A stretch of DNA of 48,266 nucleotides from an uncultured Eubacteriales bacterium (GCA_900320085.1 ONRC01000018.1:1-48266); one strand, 5' to 3'; numbered from the stretch's first letter, positions 41,424-48,266 are shown. The notes: a model not told the origin generated them from the letters alone. Numbers and translations: made by a program.

Positions 41424-41887
41424 TGGAAAACGCCGCCCGCGCACGGAGATGGATGCTCCGGGCAGCGCCCATGATGGCGCTGGCCGGGCTTTTCTTCGGC
41501 GTGGGCGGCGCGGCGGCGGGGCTGGCCCTATGGATGGGACTGAGCCTGCTGCCTGACGGAAAAGGACGAATCCGGATGTATCCCAAACAGCGGCGGATGA
41601 AGCTCCGCCGGCTGGTTTTGGGGTACGCTTTTTGCGTGTTCTGTTTTTCTGTTTTTGAAACGACGGGCCTCTGGCTGATCGGTCAGAGGGTGACCGCCGG
41701 TTCAGCGGCGCTTTTGACCCTGGGCGGCGTGGGATTCAGTCTGCCCCTTGGCGCATGGGCGACGCAATGGCAAATGCGAAGGCGGCTTTCGGCGCTGATC
41801 AGCTTTGCGCTTCTGTTTTTCTTCCTGATCCTGCTTTACTTCTCAAACCCGATCCAACCCAGCTGGGGATTGCCGGGGCCGCGGTAG
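41420..41887 (+). CDS. Small membrane protein, overlapping the GH43 gene tail to tail
   Basis: The 155-residue product has four hydrophobic segments (MMALAGLFFGVGGAAAGLAL, LVLGYAFCVFCFSVFETTGLW, SAALLTLGGVGFSLPLGAWA, LISFALLFFFLILLYF) separated by basic loops. No family was recognised. It overlaps the YhcN-like gene by ATGA, suggesting coupled translation. Its last 52 bases are also the 3' end of the convergent GH43 gene (41836-41887), so its final 16 residues are antisense to coding sequence. This could be genuine overlap or a recently extended C terminus. Confidence 0.6.
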   Translation: MMENAARARRWMLRAAPMMALAGLFFGVGGAAAGLALWMGLSLLPDGKGRIRMYPKQRRMKLRRLVLGYAFCVFCFSVFETTGLWLIGQRVTAGSAALLTLGGVGFSLPLGAWATQWQMRRRLSALISFALLFFFLILLYFSNPIQPSWGLPGPR

Positions 41888-43239
41888 GTCAGGTACAGGC
41901 ACTGCTTGCCGTCGGGGAAATCGATCTCGGCGTCGTAGCGCTTCCACACGTTGGAGTTGGTCAGCTGAATTTCAGCCAGGACCGGGCCTTCATACGCGCT
42001 CCGAATTTCAAACCGCCCGGAGGCGTAGGCGCGGCATTTGATGAACACCTTCCGGACATCCTTGCAGTCAAAATACTTGAAGCCGATGGTCACGCCGTCG
42101 TGAATGTTGGCGATATAGGCGGGGCGCTTGTCGCCGTCGCCGCCCTCCTGGGTCACTTTGGGCAGAGCTGGATTGCCAGAATACAGCTCCAGGTTGTTTT
42201 CGTCGTACAGGTGGCAGGCGATATGGGCGGGATATTCGCCCTCGCCCTTCAGCGGGCCGCCGTTCAGGCCGCAGGAGGTGATCTCCGCTTGCTTGATTCT
42301 TCCCTGTTCATCAAAAAAAATCGGTTCGGCGCAGCCCTGGCGGCAGAACCAGGAGGCGTTGGTCTGGCGGTGGTAGAAAACGTACCACTGCCCGTTGATT
42401 TCCACGATGCTGCCGTGATCGTTGCCGCCGATGGCAGCGGGTTTGTCAGCAGGCTTGTAGGTACCGATGCCCGCGTCCACATTGCTCACGATGGTTCCGC
42501 CGTAGGCGAAGGGCCCGCGGGGATTTTTTGACGTGGCGTAGCACAGCTCGTGCATCAGTTCGGAGGAATAAATAAAGTAATAGATGTCTCCCCGCTTGCG
42601 AATAGAGGACGCTTCAAAGAACGCGTGGCCCTCAAAGCCTGTTCCCTCGTCGTACATATCACCGGGCACCACATAGACGGGCTCTTCCTCGATGGTCACC
42701 ATGTCCGGCCCCAGCACGGTGCACATGGCGCCATGACGGGTTTTGTCGCCGTGGCCGGAAAAACCGGTGTAAAGGTAGGTCTTGTCTCCCTCGGTCAGCA
42801 CGCCGGGGTCAAACTGCGGCTCGTCCCCGGGCCGCTCGCCCAGGCGCACGCCGTTCTTGTCATGCACGTACCCCAGGAACTTGAACCTTCCCGCCGGGGA
42901 ATCGCACACCGCCACGGACACAAAGCCCACGTGGTCATACACATAGTACAGATAGTAGCGTCCGTCCGGGCCTTTCGTCGCATCCGGCGCGTACAGGCAC
43001 ATGCTGCCGTCCGCGTTGCAGGGGTCGGCGTCCCGGGGAAAGATCACGCCCTCGCACCGCCAGTCGCTCAGGTCGTTCACCGGGGCCGACCAGCCCATAT
43101 AATCGCCCATGCAGAACACGCAGCCGTTGAAGAAATCGTGTGAACCGTACACATACACCCGGTCGCCGAACACATAGGGCTCGCCGTCGGGAATGTATTC
43201 CCAGGAAGGCAGGTAGGGATTGAAGGCTTGCTTTTTCAT
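41836..43239 (-). CDS. Glycoside hydrolase family 43 protein with C-terminal CBM6-like domain
   Basis: The start at 43239 (MKKQAFNPYLPSWEYIPDGE) is chosen because GH43 proteins begin just before the first catalytic Asp. The 467-residue product has a five-bladed propeller. The general base is in NPYLPSWEYIPDGEP near residue 18, the pKa-modulating Asp in YAPDATKGPDGRYYLYYVYD near 79, and the acid Glu in GHAFFEASSIRKRG near 196. The conserved His lies in NDHGSIVEINGQWYVFYHR near 272. From about 340 a beta-sandwich resembling CBM6 follows (DGVTIGFKYFDCKD, GRFEIRSAYEG). GH43 enzymes remove arabinose or xylose from plant polymers. No signal peptide is present, so it probably acts on imported oligosaccharides. 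Confidence 0.92.
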   Translation of the reverse strand: MKKQAFNPYLPSWEYIPDGEPYVFGDRVYVYGSHDFFNGCVFCMGDYMGWSAPVNDLSDWRCEGVIFPRDADPCNADGSMCLYAPDATKGPDGRYYLYYVYDHVGFVSVAVCDSPAGRFKFLGYVHDKNGVRLGERPGDEPQFDPGVLTEGDKTYLYTGFSGHGDKTRHGAMCTVLGPDMVTIEEEPVYVVPGDMYDEGTGFEGHAFFEASSIRKRGDIYYFIYSSELMHELCYATSKNPRGPFAYGGTIVSNVDAGIGTYKPADKPAAIGGNDHGSIVEINGQWYVFYHRQTNASWFCRQGCAEPIFFDEQGRIKQAEITSCGLNGGPLKGEGEYPAHIACHLYDENNLELYSGNPALPKVTQEGGDGDKRPAYIANIHDGVTIGFKYFDCKDVRKVFIKCRAYASGRFEIRSAYEGPVLAEIQLTNSNVWKRYDAEIDFPDGKQCLYLTYRGPGNPQLGWIGFEK

Positions 43240-43291
43240 CGGTTGATTCCATCCTTTCCGGATCGTTTTTGAACGTAGTTTCATTGGCTCT

Positions 43292-43320
43292 ATTGTCGCA
43301 CAATCAGCCCTTGAAATCAA
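43292..43320 (-). promoter_or_regulatory. Probable promoter for the GH43 gene
   Basis: On the minus strand TTGATT (43320-43315), 17 bases, then TGcGACAAT with the -10 at 43297-43292. Confidence 0.5.
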
Positions 43321-43352
43321 GCGTCATACGTGGAAAAAGGCGCGGAAAGATC

Positions 43353-43398
43353 AAAAAACGGCGTCCTTCGCCCCGGAAGCAGGCAAAGGACGCCGTTT
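43353..43398 (-). terminator. Intrinsic terminator after the winged-helix gene
   Basis: On the minus strand AAACGGCGTCCTT (43398-43386) pairs with AAGGACGCCGTTT (43368-43356) and is followed by TTTTTT. Confidence 0.92.
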
Positions 43399-43416
43399 GG
43401 TTTGATTCATTTTTGC

Positions 43417-43740
43417 TCAGCACACTTCCTGAGCGCGAAGCTTATAGCCCCTTCTGTACACTGTTTCAATGCAGAAGAAGCCCAGCTTTTTGCGCAGCCG
43501 CTGGATATGCACGTCCACCGTGCGGGTCTCCCCCGGGCAGACATAGCCCCAGGCGTCGCGCAGCAATTCCTGCCGGGACACGGGACGGTCAATGTTCTGG
43601 GCCAATTCCTGCAAAAGGGAAAATTCCTGGTGCGTCAGTTCGCAAGGTTCTCCATCAACATAAACGACCTGCTGTTCGTCGTCAATCGCCAGCAAAGTGG
43701 GGTTTTCATCCTTGGGGAAAATGGAAAGCATTGTACTCAT
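43417..43740 (-). CDS. Stand-alone OmpR/PhoB-type winged-helix DNA-binding protein
   Basis: The 107-residue product is just the effector domain of an OmpR/PhoB response regulator: ELTHQEFSLLQELAQNIDRP near 34, VSRQELLRDAWGY near 54, TVDVHIQRLRKKLG near 74 and IETVYRRGYKL near 91. No receiver domain is encoded in front of it, and no histidine kinase is nearby. Upstream sequence in this frame gives no sign of a lost receiver. It could be a constitutive or ligand-independent regulator, or the remains of a two-component system. It has its own strong terminator. Confidence 0.85.
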   Translation of the reverse strand: MSTMLSIFPKDENPTLLAIDDEQQVVYVDGEPCELTHQEFSLLQELAQNIDRPVSRQELLRDAWGYVCPGETRTVDVHIQRLRKKLGFFCIETVYRRGYKLRAQEVC

Positions 43741-43833
43741 GTGTTCCTCACCTCACCCATATAGACGAATGAGGAATCGGAATTGTTCCAAAAACAAAAA
43801 ATTATTTTTCGGCGGATAGGAAAAAGAGGATTG

Positions 43834-43866
43834 AAAAAAGCCTGCTCCGGAGAGAGAAGGCTTTTC
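43834..43866 (-). terminator. Intrinsic terminator after the MATE gene
   Basis: On the minus strand GAAAAGCCT (43866-43858) pairs with AGGCTTTTTTC (43844-43834). Confidence 0.8.
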
Positions 43867-43881
43867 AAGTTTGAAGGAGAC

Positions 43882-45219
43882 TTACAGTTCCCGCACCAGT
43901 TTACTGCCACGATAGCGGATATACAGCAGGGTGGAGCACATGATCCAGCCCATGGGATAGGCCAGCGCCACGGCCAGGAAGCCCGCCCCCAGCGCCTTGG
44001 TGACGAACAGGTAAATCTGGCGGAACACCACGAAGGAGCACAGCATGATCACCGTGGGCATGGTGGCGTCCCCGATGCCGCGCAGGGCGCCGGCGTAAAT
44101 CTGGTTGAAGCAGATGGCGATGTAGAAGGGCGTCACGATGCGGATGAACCGTTCGCCATAGGCCACCACTTCCTCCACCGGGGAGAAGAAGCCCAGCAGC
44201 GGCCGGGCCAGGAAATACACCACCAGGCCCAGGGCGACCGTGGAAGCAATGCTCATCATGATGGCCGTATGCACGCCGTCACGGGCGCGCTTTTTTTGAT
44301 CCGCGCCCCAGTTCTGGCCCACGAACGTGGTGGAGGACATGCTGATGGCCTGCACCGGAATCAGGGCGAAGGCATCCACCTTGTTATAGATGCCGTAGCC
44401 CGCCATGCAGGCGGAACCGAAGTCGTTGATGTAGGATTGCACGAACACGTTGGAAAAGGCAGTTATGGCGCTCTGGATGCTGGAGGGCAGGCCGATGCTG
44501 AGGATGCCCTTGAGGGACTGGGAGTCAATGCGCATTTTGCTCCAGCGGATGCCGTAGGCGCTTTCCTCCCGGGTCAGGGTAATCAGGATCAGCAGCGCCG
44601 AAATGATCTGGGAGGCGATCGTCGCGTAAGCGACCCCGTCCACGCCCATCTTGAACACCAGCACGAACACCAGATCCAGCACCGTGTTCAGCAGCGCCGA
44701 AATCACCAGGAAAATGAGCGGCCGCCTGGAGTCCCCCACCGCCCGCAGGATGCCGCTGCCCATGTTGTAAAAGAGCACGCCCGCGACCCCGGAAAAATAG
44801 ATGCGCAGGTACAGATCGGCTTCGTCCATCACGTCTTCGGGCGTTTTCATGAATCGCAGCATCGGCGGGATGATCAGCAGACCCACGCCGGTGGCGATCA
44901 GGCTGACCAGGAAGGTGATGGCAATGGTGGTGTGCACGGCCTTGCTCAGCCCTTCCCGGTCGTGCGCGCCGTAGCGCTGGGAAATGATGACCGACGCGCC
45001 GGTGGCAAGTCCGGCGCAGAAGCCCACGATGGTGTTGATGATCGACCCGGTGGAGCCCACGGCGGCCTGCGCCTCCTGGCCCACGAACTGGCCCACCACC
45101 ACGGTATCCACCGTATTGTACAATTGCTGAAACAGGAGGCCTACTGCCATGGGAATGGAGAACTGGATCAGGTGTTTCCAGATCGTTCCCTGGGTCATAT
45201 CAGAATCCGTTCTTGCCAT
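43882..45219 (-). CDS. MATE family efflux transporter
   Basis: The start at 45219 (MARTDSDMTQGTIWKHL) has GGAGG 6 bases upstream. The 445-residue protein has twelve predicted helices in two halves. The N-terminal half carries PMAVGLLFQQLYNTVDTVVVG near 24, GATGASVIISQRYGA-type sequence near 74 and GSGILRAVGDSRRPLIFLVI near 151. MATE proteins export drugs and cationic metabolites with Na+ or H+ entry. The closest type is the DinF/NorM-like Firmicute branch. It has its own promoter (45270-45298) and terminator, so it is a single-gene unit. Confidence 0.93.
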   Translation of the reverse strand: MARTDSDMTQGTIWKHLIQFSIPMAVGLLFQQLYNTVDTVVVGQFVGQEAQAAVGSTGSIINTIVGFCAGLATGASVIISQRYGAHDREGLSKAVHTTIAITFLVSLIATGVGLLIIPPMLRFMKTPEDVMDEADLYLRIYFSGVAGVLFYNMGSGILRAVGDSRRPLIFLVISALLNTVLDLVFVLVFKMGVDGVAYATIASQIISALLILITLTREESAYGIRWSKMRIDSQSLKGILSIGLPSSIQSAITAFSNVFVQSYINDFGSACMAGYGIYNKVDAFALIPVQAISMSSTTFVGQNWGADQKKRARDGVHTAIMMSIASTVALGLVVYFLARPLLGFFSPVEEVVAYGERFIRIVTPFYIAICFNQIYAGALRGIGDATMPTVIMLCSFVVFRQIYLFVTKALGAGFLAVALAYPMGWIMCSTLLYIRYRGSKLVREL

Positions 45220-45269
45220 GGCGTCCTCCGTCGAATCATCCGTGAAATTGGAAATTATTTCTTCTATAA

Positions 45270-45298
45270 ATAATATCACCATTCCCTGCGCTCGTCAA
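45270..45298 (-). promoter_or_regulatory. Promoter for the MATE gene, overlapped by an inverted repeat
   Basis: On the minus strand TTGACG (45298-45293), 17 bases, TATTAT (45275-45270). CCATTCC (45279-45285) and GGAATGG (45299-45305) form an inverted repeat across the spacer and -35, a possible operator or bioY terminator stem. Confidence 0.7.
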
Positions 45299-45319
45299 GG
45301 AATGGCGGCAAAAACAAGT

Positions 45320-45850
45320 TCAGGCCTTCATCGCCTTGCGCAGCCGCGGCGCAAGGAAAGACGACAGCGCCATCTTGACCGCATCACCCGGCAGGAAAGG
45401 CAGCACGCACAAGCCCATGCTCTCCCCCAGGGTGCGTTTCGTTGCGTGCATGAACCAGGCGGTGCCCAGCGCATAACAGGCCAGCGTGCCCAGCGCCAGC
45501 AGGGCCAAGCGGCCCCAGAAGGATTCCTGCGCTTTTTTCACCGGCAGCCCCGCCAGCACGGCGTAGGGCAGATAGCCGATGATGTAGCCGCCCGTCGGTC
45601 CGGTCAGCGTCGCGAGGCCGCCCTTGAACCCGGCGAACACCGGCACGCCCACCGCACCCAGCAGCACGTACACCGCCACAGCCAGCAGTCCGAACTTCCA
45701 CCCCAGCAAAAGCCCCGCCATCATGACGCCGAAGGTGGCCAGGCTGATGGGCACCAGGCCGGGCAGGGGAACCTGAATCTGGGCAAACACCACAATCAGC
45801 GCCGCAAACAGGGCACAGAATACCATTTGACGAATATTCACATTTTTCAT
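45320..45850 (-). CDS. bioY: Biotin transporter substrate-binding subunit BioY
   Basis: The 176-residue protein has six helices and the BioY motifs QIQVPLPGLVPISLATFGVM near 24, YVLLGAVGVPVFAGFKGG near 61, LTGPTGGYIIGYLPYA near 82 and the C-terminal FLPGDAVKMALSSFLAP near 152. It is the biotin-binding S component of an ECF transporter; the shared EcfAAT module is not in this window. Its ATG overlaps the TetR stop (45850-45847), so expression depends on the TetR gene's message. Control by a TetR protein would differ from the usual BirA or BioR control and is inference from gene order. Confidence 0.95.
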   Translation of the reverse strand: MKNVNIRQMVFCALFAALIVVFAQIQVPLPGLVPISLATFGVMMAGLLLGWKFGLLAVAVYVLLGAVGVPVFAGFKGGLATLTGPTGGYIIGYLPYAVLAGLPVKKAQESFWGRLALLALGTLACYALGTAWFMHATKRTLGESMGLCVLPFLPGDAVKMALSSFLAPRLRKAMKA

Positions 45851-46452
45851 TGTTTATTCATCCTTTCCACCCGCAGGCGCAGGTAGCGCATGAACTCTTC
45901 CTCCGTCACCGGCCGGTCGTTCACGATCCACCACCGGAATGCGGAAATCATCCCGCCCACGTAAAACTCCGCCAGGAAAGCAATGGGCGTTCTGCCGGAG
46001 GCTTCATCCGCGTCTGGCAGCTTCTTGAGCTTCGCTTTCATTTCGTCCACACAGGTGTTCACATACAGTTCGACGAGGTGTTTGCCGTTGAGGCGCTTGT
46101 TCATCAGGCATCTGACCAGCTTTTCGTTTTGCTTCAGGAACCGCATCGTGCTGTTCGCCACCTCAAGAAAAGCGCTGCGCTCATCCTCCGCACTGATCGT
46201 GGCCGAGGCAATCGAACGGAATTCATTCTGCTTTTGCAGGATATACCAGTCCGAAAAATCCTGCATATCGCGAAAATGCTGATAAAAGGTTGTTCGCTGA
46301 ATGCCCGCGCGTTCGCAGATTTGCTTGACCGATATTTCCTCCTCCATCGATTCGCAGAGCAATTCCTCCAACGCTCTGATCAAGCTGCGATAAGTACGCC
46401 GCACACGCTGGTCCTGAGCGTTTTTCACTGATCTTGGTGGCTGTTGATTCAT
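45847..46452 (-). CDS. TetR/AcrR family transcriptional regulator
   Basis: The start at 46452 (MNQQPPRSVKNAQ) follows GGGAG by 5 bases; an ATG four codons earlier is possible. The product of about 201 residues has an N-terminal TetR helix-turn-helix (ISVKQICERAGIQRTTFYQHF near 40) and a helical ligand domain with the C-terminal FYVGGMISAFRWWIVNDRPVT typical of TetR_C_33-like proteins. It heads the tetR-bioY unit. Its promoter lies on top of the divergent DUF308 promoter, so binding of this protein there could control both directions. Confidence 0.9.
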   Translation of the reverse strand: MNQQPPRSVKNAQDQRVRRTYRSLIRALEELLCESMEEEISVKQICERAGIQRTTFYQHFRDMQDFSDWYILQKQNEFRSIASATISAEDERSAFLEVANSTMRFLKQNEKLVRCLMNKRLNGKHLVELYVNTCVDEMKAKLKKLPDADEASGRTPIAFLAEFYVGGMISAFRWWIVNDRPVTEEEFMRYLRLRVERMNKQ

Positions 46453-46480
46453 TTTTTCTCCCATTCTGCCTGCTCGCCTG

Positions 46481-46509
46481 TTGACGATTTTCGGCTCTTG
46501 TATTATAAT
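46481..46509 (+). promoter_or_regulatory. Promoter for the DUF308 gene
   Basis: TTGACG (46481-46486), a 17-base spacer and a perfect TATAAT (46504-46509). Its -10 overlaps the -10 of the opposite promoter. Confidence 0.85.
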
Positions 46510-46530
46510 TCAATCGAGAGAGAATGTCAA
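46502..46530 (-). promoter_or_regulatory. Consensus promoter for tetR-bioY, superimposed on the DUF308 promoter
   Basis: On the minus strand TTGACA (46530-46525), a 17-base spacer and TATAAT (46507-46502), an exact consensus. The palindrome ATTATAAT (46502-46509) supplies the -10 of both promoters. Confidence 0.85.
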
Positions 46531-46587
46531 TGTTTGAAGTAATTTGAAATATAATTACAGATTTTTGAAAAGAAAAGAGGGGTTTAT

Positions 46588-47166
46588 GTGAAAATTGGCG
46601 AATTATGGAACAGATTCAAGAAAAGTTGGATCATTTCCGCCATTGTGACAGGCATCGTAGGATTGGTGCTGCTGCTGTTTCCCGGCAACGCGCTGCTGTC
46701 GGTTTGCTACTGCATCGGCGGGCTGACGATTGCGATGGGCGTCATTCGCGTCGTTCGGTATTTCAAGCTGGAACATCTCTATCCCTATTTCTTCCAGAGC
46801 GATCTGGTGATCGGTTTGGTGACGGTTGGCCTGGGCGTCTTTATGGTCACCTCTCCCCAAGCGGTCATGTCGCTGCTGCCGAATCTGTTCGGAGCCCTGC
46901 TGATTGGCTGCGGCATCGGGAATATCCTGCGCTCCGTTGACGCAAAAAACACGGGCTACACAAAATGGGGCGTGCTGCTGGGCATGGCGATTCTTTCCAT
47001 TGCAGCGGGCTTTGTGGTGCTGAATAATCCTTTCGGCGCGATCGAAGTCGTTGTCGCGGTGGAGGGCGGGTGCCTGATTTACCAAAGCATTTCGGATTTC
47101 CTGATTACCCTCGTCGTCAACAAAAAGGTCAAGGCCATCGGGCAAAACGAAAAAGCTCAACAATAA
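46588..47166 (+). CDS. DUF308 (HdeD-like) membrane protein
   Basis: The start is GTG at 46588 (the overlapping ATG at 46586 reads straight into a stop); AGAGGGG lies 7 bases upstream. The 192-residue protein has six helices in three pairs, each pair opening with a G-x-x-x-G-rich stretch: SAIVTGIVGLVLLLFPGNAL, SDLVIGLVTVGLGVFMVTSP and GVLLGMAILSIAAGFVVLNN. This matches the DUF308/HdeD family, known in enterobacteria for acid-stress resistance. It is divergent from tetR-bioY and likely controlled at the shared promoter. Confidence 0.9.
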   Translation: MKIGELWNRFKKSWIISAIVTGIVGLVLLLFPGNALLSVCYCIGGLTIAMGVIRVVRYFKLEHLYPYFFQSDLVIGLVTVGLGVFMVTSPQAVMSLLPNLFGALLIGCGIGNILRSVDAKNTGYTKWGVLLGMAILSIAAGFVVLNNPFGAIEVVVAVEGGCLIYQSISDFLITLVVNKKVKAIGQNEKAQQ

Positions 47167-47182
47167 CCCGTCATGATTTCCT

Positions 47183-47220
47183 CCCCCTGCCGCATATATT
47201 CCGGCGGGGGGATGTTTTTA
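47183..47220 (+). promoter_or_regulatory. Terminator-like hairpin overlapping the next ribosome binding site
   Basis: CCCCC-t-GCCG (47183-47192) pairs with CGGC-GGGGG (47202-47210), followed by GATGTTTTT and the AUG at 47220. It starts 16 bases after the DUF308 stop. The 3' arm GGGGG is also the only ribosome site for the next gene. Confidence 0.7.
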
Positions 47221-48011
47221 TGCGTAAAATGCTGGTGACCCTGACGGCGCTGCTGGCAACGGCAGGATTGGCCCTTGCTCTTTTTCATTTTCCGGCGCGC
47301 ACGCTCCACGCGCCTGATACGCAGTTGCGCCTGATCCGCGTTTGGGCGGCGGGACAAGAACCAGCGCTGTGGTCCTGGCTGCGAAGGGAAGCAACGCGGT
47401 TTGAAAATGAAACCGGTATGCGGGTATATCTTCGCACGGCGCCGATGGATTCAGCCACATCTTTCGAGGGCGCTGTTCCGCCCGATCTGCTGATCTCCAT
47501 GCGCGGCGGTGAAACCGTAGCCTTGGAGGGATTCGCGCTCTTTTTCCGGGACGACACCGTGCCAAACATCACACCGCGCCCCACCAGCTTCCTTTTCGTT
47601 CAGCCGTCGCCAAACCCCACGCCCGCGCTTTTCCCTGAGCCAACGAAAATGGCCCGACGTTTTTCCGCCGTTTTGACGCCCACGCCATTTTTAAACGCCG
47701 TTTCAGATGCCATCCTCAGTTCAAATCCGTTGCAGGACCTGATCGACGGCAAAGGCAACGCGGCCATCCTGACCGTCGGCCAAGCCGAACGGCTGCCCTT
47801 TCAGGCCGGAATACAGCCTCTCCCTGGGGGAAGCGGGTTCCGTACCATCTGCGCTCGCGCTTCCTCATCGAACGGAGAAACGTTTCTGCGCTATCTCCTG
47901 GGGGTATCCTCCCAACGTGCTTTAGCGGAGGTGGGCCTGTTTTCTCCCCTGTTCCGTTTGTACAGCGGGCTGGATCCCTGGCGCGAAGTGATTGAAAATA
48001 CACTGCATTAA
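47220..48011 (+). CDS. Secreted solute-binding-like protein
   Basis: The start at 47220 (MRKMLVTLTALLATAGLALA) begins with a signal peptide; the open frame upstream to 47070 overlaps DUF308 and is not used. The 263-residue product starts like a family 1 extracellular solute-binding protein (LRLIRVWAAGQEPALWSWLR, FENETGMRVYLRT, PPDLLISMRGGETVALEGFA). It then has a Pro-rich insertion (VQPSPNPTPALFPEPT) and only about 110 further residues, including a late block FLRYLLGVSSQRALAEVGLF that recalls the C-terminal end of the same family. It is much shorter than usual (400 or more), so the central sugar-binding part seems deleted. No transporter genes are adjacent. Confidence 0.7.
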   Translation: MRKMLVTLTALLATAGLALALFHFPARTLHAPDTQLRLIRVWAAGQEPALWSWLRREATRFENETGMRVYLRTAPMDSATSFEGAVPPDLLISMRGGETVALEGFALFFRDDTVPNITPRPTSFLFVQPSPNPTPALFPEPTKMARRFSAVLTPTPFLNAVSDAILSSNPLQDLIDGKGNAAILTVGQAERLPFQAGIQPLPGGSGFRTICARASSSNGETFLRYLLGVSSQRALAEVGLFSPLFRLYSGLDPWREVIENTLH

Positions 48012-48070
48012 ACAGAGACACTTTGTAACAGGCTTGTTCTCAAGGATGAATTTCTAATCAAACAAAAGAG

Positions 48071-48266
48071 AACGCTGGGGGCTGCGCGCCCCCAGACCTG
48101 CGCCAGGGTCCTGAGGACCCTGGACCCACAATAGGCGATTTTGCGCTGTTGGGATAATCAGACAAGCTCCGCCTGGCGCGCTGGGGGAGACGAAAAGTTT
48201 GAAGGCTTCTGGCCCAAGAAAGCCCGGGAACATCCGAGGGGGAAAATACATTTTCCCCTACGGATG
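48071..48266. repeat. Hairpin-rich intergenic repeat region running to the window edge
   Basis: Three strong palindromes follow each other. They are CTGGGGGC/GCCCCCAG (48075-48082 with 48088-48095), CCAGGGTCC/GGACCCTGG (48103-48111 with 48115-48123), and CATCCG plus GGGGAAAA pairing with TTTTCCCC plus CGGATG (48231-48246 with 48251-48266). In addition GCGCCAGG (48100-48107) pairs with CCTGGCGC (48172-48179). The whole resembles dispersed multi-hairpin intergenic repeats of Clostridia genomes. Short open frames inside are not believable. Confidence 0.75.

Noticed and set aside
48054..48251. 65-codon minus-strand frame at the right edge
   Set aside because: It runs through strong palindromes and has the composition of repeat sequence, not of a protein.

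Overview
The window reads as a GC-rich chromosomal segment from a strictly anaerobic Clostridia-type Firmicute, probably spore-forming. The support is AGGAGG-type ribosome binding sites, TTGACA/TATAAT promoters, the tig-clpP-clpX order, KtrAB, BioY, a YhcN/YlaJ-type sporulation lipoprotein, CotH and VTC-domain proteins, and above all a Re-type citrate synthase beside an NAD-type isocitrate dehydrogenase. No rRNA, tRNA, CRISPR array, transposase or prophage gene was seen. The species cannot be named from the sequence alone.

Layout. 1-2222: a truncated sugar-type solute-binding protein with its promoter and leader. 2274-7435: patatin-like lipase and 2H phosphoesterase, then the protein quality-control set clpX, clpP, tig (minus strand). 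7489-8865: esterase and DUF3267 membrane protein. 9098-12391: a fold-back repeat, then a three-gene secreted/membrane set (phosphodiester glycosidase, Lgt-like protein, RCC1 propeller). 12397-16267: DUF2383-like protein, EF-G-like GTPase, coiled-coil protein. 16554-19401: hydrolase and the KtrB/KtrA potassium system. 19451-20159: fragments of four dead genes. 20194-24659: DUF3298-like and unknown secreted proteins, a HlyC/CorC transporter, two small membrane proteins. 24791-31743: CotH kinase with lamin-tail domains, DUF4956, VTC polyphosphate polymerase, zinc-ribbon and TPM membrane proteins. 31763-36355: AI-2E transporter, deoC, zinc-ribbon protein, gpmI. 36381-40619: secreted protein, then Re-citrate synthase, GntR, isocitrate dehydrogenase. 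40803-43740: sporulation lipoprotein, membrane protein, GH43, lone winged-helix protein. 43834-47166: MATE exporter, BioY, TetR and DUF308. 47183-48266: solute-binding-like protein and a hairpin-rich repeat region.

Working together. Re-citrate synthase plus isocitrate dehydrogenase (aconitase elsewhere) would supply 2-oxoglutarate for glutamate in an anaerobe, with the GntR/FCD protein as the likely local regulator. ClpX, ClpP and trigger factor handle protein folding and turnover. CotH, DUF4956 and VTC form the best candidate for an undescribed envelope phosphate system: a surface kinase-fold protein, a membrane partner and a polyphosphate-polymerase domain.

Non-coding structure is the most unusual part. 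Four intergenic spaces carry inverted repeats whose arms are built of 7-base units; the unit differs between loci but matches between the two arms of each locus. Two of them bracket the DUF4956-VTC pair. Three genes have their ribosome binding site inside the 3' arm of a hairpin; in two of these a U-run abuts the AUG, so one element looks like both a terminator and an RBS lock. A divergent promoter pair at 46481-46530 shares one palindromic -10 box, so the two promoters should exclude each other.
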